A stretch of DNA of 10,984 nucleotides from contig DBGFNI010000025.1 of assembly GCA_048527645.1 (NCBI GenBank), forward strand, positions 1 to 10,984, read 5' to 3'. The DNA comes from HGM12669 sp048527645 (GTDB lineage Bacteria > Bacillota > Clostridia > Oscillospirales > CAG-272). Numbering within the stretch: the first letter of the stretch is position 1; each line of letters starts with the position of its first letter. Shown piece after piece: positions 6,713-10,984 of the stretch. The translations under genes were made by a program, and so were the position numbers. The notes under the pieces were generated by a model that had not been told where the DNA came from, ran no database searches, and was given only the letters and a program-made list of their open reading frames with translations.

Positions 6713-7978
6713 ATGGGGATGACCATGACACAGAAGATCCTCGCGGCGCATGCCGGCGTGGAGCATGTGGAGGCAGGGGAACTGATTTTGGTAAAGCTTG
6801 ACCGTGTACTGGGCAACGACATTACCTCTCCCGTTGCGATCCGTGAATTTGAGAAAATGGGCTTTGACGGGGTGTATGACCGTGACAAGGTGACCATGGT
6901 GATGGATCATTTTGCGCCCAACAAGGATATCAAGGCAGCCATCCAGTGTAAAATGTGCCGGGATTTCTGCGCGGAAAAGCAGATCACGCACTTTTACGAT
7001 GTGGGGCAGATGGGCGTGGAGCATGCGCTGCTGCCGGAAAAGGGACTGGTAGTCAGCGGAGACGCGGTAATCGGTGCGGACTCTCACACCTGCACCTACG
7101 GCGCGCTTGGCGCGTTTTCCACCGGCGTCGGCTCGACGGATATGGCGTGCGGGATGGCAACCGGCAAGGCGTGGTTCAAGGTGCCGGGCGCGATCAAATT
7201 TGTTTTGCACGGCAAACTGCAAAAGTATGTGTCCGGCAAGGACGTTATTCTGCATATTATCGGAAAAATCGGCGTGGACGGCGCGCTGTACCGCTCGATG
7301 GAGTTTTGCGGAGAGGGCGTTGGGGAACTCAGCGTTACCGACCGACTGACCATCTGCAATATGGCGATTGAAGCGGGCGCGAAAAACGGAATTTTCCCGG
7401 TGGATGACAAAACGCTGGAATACATCGCAGCACATTCCGATCGCAAGCCCGTGACCTATGAGGCGGACGCAGACGCGCTTTACGATCAGGTGGTCGAAAT
7501 TGATCTTTCCGCGATTGCGCCGACGGTGGCGTTTCCGCATCTGCCCGAAAACACAAAGACCGTGGCAGAGGCGGGCGATGTGAAGATCGATCAGGTTGTG
7601 ATCGGCTCCTGCACCAACGGCTATTATGAAAACATCAAGCAGGCTGCCGAGATTCTGCGCGGCAGAAAGGTTGCCCCGGGCGTGCGGGCAATTATCATTC
7701 CCGCCACGCAGGAGATTTATCTGCGCGCGATGAAAGAGGGGCTGTTGGAGGTGTTTGTCCGCGCGGGCTGCGCGGTATCTACGCCGACCTGCGGACCGTG
7801 TCTCGGCGGACATATGGGCATTTTGGCTCCCGGGGAAAGAGCGGTTGCGACGACCAACCGGAATTTTGTCGGGCGCATGGGCGATCCGACATCAGAGGTT
7901 TATCTGGCGTCTCCCGCTGTTGCGGCGGCAAGCGCCGTGCTGGGCAGGATTGCTTCTCCGGCAGAATTGGAGGTGTAA
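6713..7978 (+). CDS. leuC: 3-isopropylmalate dehydratase, large subunit
   Basis: Aconitase-family large subunit that, with LeuD, isomerises 2-isopropylmalate to 3-isopropylmalate through a [4Fe-4S] cluster. The 421 residues are the short form common in Clostridia and archaea, rather than the roughly 470-residue enterobacterial form. Cluster ligands are visible as C300 in a GSCTNG motif, and C360 and C363 in TPTCGPC. The N-terminal MGMTMTQKIL, as I recall it from clostridial homologues, and the GGGAGGTG site at 6698-6705 support the ATG at 6713 over those at 6719 and 6725. Homoaconitase is the main alternative for this subfamily, but leuA, leuB and leuD in the same operon settle the leucine role. 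It begins 17 bases after ilvD and is followed by leuD after 4 bases. Confidence 0.95.
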   Translation: MGMTMTQKILAAHAGVEHVEAGELILVKLDRVLGNDITSPVAIREFEKMGFDGVYDRDKVTMVMDHFAPNKDIKAAIQCKMCRDFCAEKQITHFYDVGQMGVEHALLPEKGLVVSGDAVIGADSHTCTYGALGAFSTGVGSTDMACGMATGKAWFKVPGAIKFVLHGKLQKYVSGKDVILHIIGKIGVDGALYRSMEFCGEGVGELSVTDRLTICNMAIEAGAKNGIFPVDDKTLEYIAAHSDRKPVTYEADADALYDQVVEIDLSAIAPTVAFPHLPENTKTVAEAGDVKIDQVVIGSCTNGYYENIKQAAEILRGRKVAPGVRAIIIPATQEIYLRAMKEGLLEVFVRAGCAVSTPTCGPCLGGHMGILAPGERAVATTNRNFVGRMGDPTSEVYLASPAVAAASAVLGRIASPAELEV

Positions 7979-7982
7979 GGAC

Positions 7983-8474
7983 ATGAAATTTGACGGACTG
8001 GTAATTGCATACGGAGATAACGTGGATACCGACGTGATCATTCCGGCAAGATATCTGAACACCATTGATAAAAAAGAGCTTGCCTCCCATTGCATGGAGG
8101 ATCTGGACGCGGATTTTGCACAAAAGGTGCAGACGCGCAAAATCATTGTCGCCGGGAACAATTTCGGCTGCGGCTCCTCCCGTGAGCATGCGCCGCTTGC
8201 GATCAAGGAAAGCGGCGTGGAACTGGTGATTGCCAAGAGCTTTGCCCGCATTTTTTACCGCAATGCCATCAATATCGGTCTTCCGATTTTTGAATGCCCG
8301 CAGGCGGCAGAACGCATTGCGGACGGTCATCGCGTCACAGCGGACAGCGACACCGGCGTGATTGTGGACGAGACAACCGGTGAGCGCTTCACCACAAAGC
8401 CTTTTCCGCCCTTTATTTCGCAAATCATTCATGACGGCGGTCTGGTGGAAGCGATTCGGAAGGGGGACATCTGA
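7983..8474 (+). CDS. leuD: 3-isopropylmalate dehydratase, small subunit
   Basis: Swivel-domain partner of LeuC, contributing substrate-recognition residues to the isopropylmalate isomerase active site. The 163 residues match the short LeuD type that pairs with the 421-residue LeuC. Motifs seen are DTDVIIPARYLNT from residue 15 and GNNFGCGSSREH at 58-69, the swivel-domain signature with the substrate-binding serine/arginine region. The start is the ATG at 7983, 7 bases after a GGAGGTG site (7969-7975) that overlaps the end of leuC. The open frame extends upstream to 7755, but that part lies inside leuC and is not conserved in type. The tight 4-base gap before and 1-base gap after suggest coupled translation with leuC and leuB. 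Confidence 0.96.
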   Translation: MKFDGLVIAYGDNVDTDVIIPARYLNTIDKKELASHCMEDLDADFAQKVQTRKIIVAGNNFGCGSSREHAPLAIKESGVELVIAKSFARIFYRNAINIGLPIFECPQAAERIADGHRVTADSDTGVIVDETTGERFTTKPFPPFISQIIHDGGLVEAIRKGDI

Positions 8475-8475
8475 T

Positions 8476-9543
8476 ATGCATATGAATATTGCATTGCTGA
8501 AAGGCGACGGCATCGGACCTGAAATTGTGGACAGCGCCGTGCGCGTTTTGGAAAAGACAGGAGAAAAATTCGGTCATTCCTTCACCTTTACGCCCTACCT
8601 GATCGGCGGCTGCGCCATTGACGCAATGGGAGAACCCCTGCCGGCGGAGACGGTTGCGGGTTGTCTTGCTTCCGACAGTGTGCTGCTGGGCGCCGTGGGC
8701 GGCCCGAAATGGGACACGCTGCCCGGTCATCTGCGCCCGGAGAAGGCGCTGCTCGGGATTCGCGAGGCGATGGAGCTGTATACCAATCTCCGCCCCGCAA
8801 AGCTGTATCCCGCGCTGAAGGAATACTGTCCGCTGCGCCCCGATCTTGTGGAAAACGGCTTTGATATTCTGATTGTGCGTGAGCTGACCGGCGGCATTTA
8901 TTTCGGTGAGCGCGGCTACAGAGAGGGGAAATACGGTCAGGAGGCCTACGATACGGAATGCTACAGCCGTTTGGAAATCGAGCGGATTGCCCGGGCGGCG
9001 TTTGAAGCGGCAATGCTCCGGCGGAAAAATGTCATCAGCATCGACAAGGCGAATGTGCTGGAAAGCTCCCGCCTGTGGCGCAAGGTGGTGCATGAGGTCG
9101 CGGCGGAATATCCGGAGGTGAGCTGCACCGATATGCTGGTGGACAACGCGGCAATGCAGCTGGTGAGAAATCCATCCCAGTTTGACGTGATTGTCACCTC
9201 CAACATGTTCGGCGATATTCTCTCCGATGAGGCCAGCCAGATCACGGGATCGATCGGCATGCTGCCCTCTGCTTCTCTGGGTGCGACCAAGCGCGGTCTG
9301 TATGAGCCGATTCACGGCTCTGCGCCTGACATCGCGGGGAAGAACCTTGCCAATCCGATTGCGACCGTGCTCTCCGGTGCGATGATGCTGCGGTATGCGT
9401 TCGGGCTGGAAACAGAGGCGGCGCATATTGAGGCGGCTGTGGACAGCGTGCTGGAACAGGGCCTTTGCACGGCGGATATTGCGCACGGCAGAGACGCTCT
9501 GGGCTGCCGGGAAATGACAGATAAGATTCTGGAATATATTTGA
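8476..9543 (+). CDS. leuB: 3-isopropylmalate dehydrogenase
   Basis: Oxidises and decarboxylates 3-isopropylmalate to 2-oxoisocaproate with NAD+, the last leucine-specific step before transamination. The 355 residues are typical of this homodimeric enzyme. Visible are GDGIGPEI at 10-17, the NLRPAKLYP substrate segment from 104 (R106), RELTGGIYFGE from R135 with catalytic Y142, K191 from the partner subunit, and metal-binding aspartates D223, D247 and D251. The later GSAPDIAGKN segment is the NAD-binding signature. I favour the ATG at 8476 because GGAAGGGGGA at 8458-8466 is well spaced for it; an ATG at 8482 would remove two residues and is possible. The start lies one base after the leuD stop. 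A 32-base spacer leads to the DUF815 gene. Confidence 0.96.
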   Translation: MHMNIALLKGDGIGPEIVDSAVRVLEKTGEKFGHSFTFTPYLIGGCAIDAMGEPLPAETVAGCLASDSVLLGAVGGPKWDTLPGHLRPEKALLGIREAMELYTNLRPAKLYPALKEYCPLRPDLVENGFDILIVRELTGGIYFGERGYREGKYGQEAYDTECYSRLEIERIARAAFEAAMLRRKNVISIDKANVLESSRLWRKVVHEVAAEYPEVSCTDMLVDNAAMQLVRNPSQFDVIVTSNMFGDILSDEASQITGSIGMLPSASLGATKRGLYEPIHGSAPDIAGKNLANPIATVLSGAMMLRYAFGLETEAAHIEAAVDSVLEQGLCTADIAHGRDALGCREMTDKILEYI

Positions 9544-9563
9544 TTCGGACGGATAGGGGCAAA

Positions 9564-9569
9564 GAGGTG
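9564..9569 (+). promoter_or_regulatory. Ribosome binding site deciding the DUF815 gene start
   Basis: GAGGTG (within AAAGAGGTG, 9561-9569) lies 6 bases before a GTG at 9576 and 9 bases before a TTG at 9579, both in frame. It is the best site between the leuB stop and the first conserved residues, so initiation at GTG 9576 is the preferred call. A GTG at 9567 overlaps this site but could use the poorer AGGGG at 9555-9559. Confidence 0.5.
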
Positions 9570-9575
9570 TTTGCT

Positions 9576-10790
9576 GTGTTGAATTGTCAGGTGCTGACAC
9601 TGGAGCTTGACAGCGTTGTTGTTTTCAAAAACGAGGTTCGCTTTGGCGTCAGCGCATATCTGCACCGTTATCTGAGGCTGTGCAGAGATCATCAGGATGC
9701 CGATCAGACGGTGGCGGCTTATTGCGACTTTGTGAGTGCGCTGTATGAGCACGGCTGTGATTACGGTGCGTATCTGCTGCGGGCGCTGGCGGAGGATGAA
9801 AATCTGTATGTCAAGACACTTGCCGCGGGGGAGAAAATCTCGCCGCATCTTGCGGCGTGCTTTATGCGGGAGCTGAAGCTATTTTCCACGTTGAGCGGGA
9901 TCAGCCCTGCGCAGCTGCAGCACATCGGCCCGAAAATCCCCCCTGAGGTGGGTTTGCCCTCTTTTTTCTCGACGGAAATGGATTTTACAACACAAATCCC
10001 TGCCGCGCTCAAAGAGGTTGAACAGAAGGGCTATGGCATGTTCGCGCGTTACGGGATGTTCCGCGTGGACGAGCAGGGGGCGCTGTGTCCTGTCCTGTCT
10101 CCCGACCCCGTGCGGCTGTCGGGACTGGTGGGATACGAGGATGAGCGCCGCCGGGTGCTGGAAAACACGCAGGCGCTGCTGGCGGGAAAGCCGGCGGCAA
10201 ACGCGCTGCTTTGCGGCGATGCCGGAACGGGAAAGTCCGCGACGGTAAAGGCCGTGGCAAACGAGCTGTTTGACCGCGGGGTGCGCCTGATTGAGATCGG
10301 CAAGGAGCAGTTGTTCCGTCTGCCGGCGATCATGGGGCAAATCGCCCGCAATCCGTTGAAATTTATCATATTCATTGATGATTTGTCCTTCTCTGAGCAG
10401 GATGACAGCTTCGGCGCGCTGAAAGCGGTTTTGGAGGGCTCTGCAGCAACCAAAACCTCCAATGCCGTCATTTATGCCACCAGCAACCGCCGCCATATGG
10501 TGCGGGAAAGCTTTTCTGCCCGTGAGGGGGACGAGATTCACCGCAACGACGCGATGCAGGAAATGATTTCTCTTTCTGCGCGTTTCGGTTTGCGGGTGCT
10601 GTTCGTAAAGCCTGACAAAAAGCTGTTTGCCGAGATTGTGCTGGCATTGGCACATGCTCGCGGTATTACGATGCAAGAAGAGACTCTTTTGACCAAGGCG
10701 GAGGCATTTGCACTCAACCGCGGCGGGCGCAGTGCCCGTGTGGCACAGCAGTTTATTGATAATTTGAGCATATCGGAAGGGAATGAGTAA
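9576..10790 (+). CDS. DUF815-family AAA+ ATPase of unknown function
   Basis: Predicted cytoplasmic P-loop ATPase of the uncharacterised DUF815 family; its target and biological role are not known to me. With a GTG start the product has 404 residues. The first 180 or so are a mixed, apparently largely helical region with no motif I recognise. The AAA core (about 181-400) opens with LSGLVGYEDER, has Walker A GDAGTGKS at 214-221, Walker B IFIDD ending at D268-D269, a sensor-1 region ATSNRRH at 301-307, and an arginine-rich GGRSAR at 383-388 that may act as sensor 2. All residues needed for nucleotide binding look intact. No signal peptide or membrane segment is seen. It lies 32 bases after leuB and 3 bases before ilvA, so it is almost certainly co-transcribed with the branched-chain amino acid genes. 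The exact start (9567, 9576 or 9579) is uncertain. Confidence 0.88.
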   Translation: MLNCQVLTLELDSVVVFKNEVRFGVSAYLHRYLRLCRDHQDADQTVAAYCDFVSALYEHGCDYGAYLLRALAEDENLYVKTLAAGEKISPHLAACFMRELKLFSTLSGISPAQLQHIGPKIPPEVGLPSFFSTEMDFTTQIPAALKEVEQKGYGMFARYGMFRVDEQGALCPVLSPDPVRLSGLVGYEDERRRVLENTQALLAGKPAANALLCGDAGTGKSATVKAVANELFDRGVRLIEIGKEQLFRLPAIMGQIARNPLKFIIFIDDLSFSEQDDSFGALKAVLEGSAATKTSNAVIYATSNRRHMVRESFSAREGDEIHRNDAMQEMISLSARFGLRVLFVKPDKKLFAEIVLALAHARGITMQEETLLTKAEAFALNRGGRSARVAQQFIDNLSISEGNE

Positions 10791-10793
10791 TTT

Positions 10794-10984
10794 ATGCTGA
10801 CATTGGATCGGGTATATCATGCCGGTTATGTGCTGAAAAACGTGATTCGCAAAACAGATGTGATCAAGGCGCAGCGCATCAACCCTGAGGCGGATGTGTA
10901 TCTGAAAACAGAAAATCTGCAGATCACCGGCTCCTTTAAGGTTCGGGGCGCGTATTATAAGATGTCACAGCTGAGTGAGAAAGA
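10794..10984 (+). CDS. ilvA: Threonine ammonia-lyase, N-terminal part (cut by window end)
   Basis: Deaminates threonine to 2-oxobutyrate, the isoleucine-specific precursor for acetolactate synthase. Only 63 complete residues are present because the window ends. They contain YLKTENLQITGSFKVRGA at 36-53, the diagnostic PLP-binding segment with the Schiff-base lysine at K49. The ATG at 10794 is the first possible start, since the DUF815 stop lies in the same frame only 3 bases upstream. A GGAAGGG at 10775-10781 is the likely ribosome site, at a rather long 12-base spacing, so coupling to upstream translation is plausible. A related fold-type II enzyme such as serine dehydratase cannot be fully excluded from this fragment, but the operon favours IlvA. 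Whether a C-terminal ACT regulatory domain exists cannot be seen. Confidence 0.88.
   Translation, partial: MLTLDRVYHAGYVLKNVIRKTDVIKAQRINPEADVYLKTENLQITGSFKVRGAYYKMSQLSEK

Noticed and set aside
7755..7982. Upstream in-frame extension of leuD
   Set aside because: The added residues lie inside the 3' end of leuC and are Arg-rich shadow sequence. The ATG at 7983 has its own strong ribosome site and gives the normal LeuD length.
8362..8475. Upstream in-frame extension of leuB
   Set aside because: It overlaps the end of leuD and has no family resemblance. The ATG at 8476 gives the expected N-terminus just before GDGIGPEI.
9540..9575. TTG at 9540 as start of the DUF815 gene
   Set aside because: It overlaps the leuB stop codon and has no ribosome site, whereas GTG 9576 is well placed after GAGGTG.
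1..10984. CRISPR arrays, tRNA or rRNA genes, insertion sequences, phage or defence genes
   Set aside because: The window is filled by metabolic genes with short spacers. I saw no direct repeat arrays, cloverleaf-like sequence, transposase motifs or terminal inverted repeats.

Overview
This window is an ordinary chromosomal biosynthetic region from a bacterium, probably an anaerobic Firmicute of the class Clostridia (an Oscillospirales/Ruminococcaceae-like organism fits, with low confidence). The basis is strong AGGAGG-type ribosome binding sites, moderately high GC with GC-rich third positions, a short class I ketol-acid reductoisomerase, the short 421/163-residue form of the isopropylmalate isomerase subunits, an IlvD of the E. 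coli-like oxygen-labile type, and a DUF815 ATPase. All genes lie on the + strand.

Layout: leuA (15-1676), ilvB (1716-3398), ilvN (3391-3888), ilvC (3939-4955), ilvD (5031-6695), leuC (6713-7978), leuD (7983-8474), leuB (8476-9543), a DUF815-family AAA ATPase gene (9576-10790), and the 5' part of ilvA (10794 to the window end). Spacers are 75 bases or less, ilvB and ilvN overlap by 8 bases, and leuC-leuD-leuB are 1-4 bases apart, so this reads as one long branched-chain amino acid operon. No stretch over 100 bases lacks a gene. The window opens 14 bases before leuA, so the operon's promoter and any leader or attenuator (for example a T-box) are outside it.

How the genes work together: IlvA makes 2-oxobutyrate from threonine. 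IlvBN condenses pyruvate with pyruvate or with 2-oxobutyrate. IlvC and IlvD then give the 2-oxo acids of valine and isoleucine. LeuA draws 2-oxoisovalerate into the leucine branch, completed by LeuCD and LeuB. Only the final aminotransferase (IlvE) is not seen. The single gene without a pathway role is the DUF815 ATPase, wedged between leuB and ilvA and in the same reading frame as ilvA.

Non-coding signals are few but concentrated around ilvC. A CodY-box-like sequence (12 of 15 consensus positions) and a small inverted repeat that puts the ilvC ribosome binding site in a loop lie upstream of it, and a strong terminator-like hairpin without a U-tract follows it. I found no convincing new multi-gene system. 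The best leads are the DUF815 gene's placement and the possible separate regulation of ilvC.
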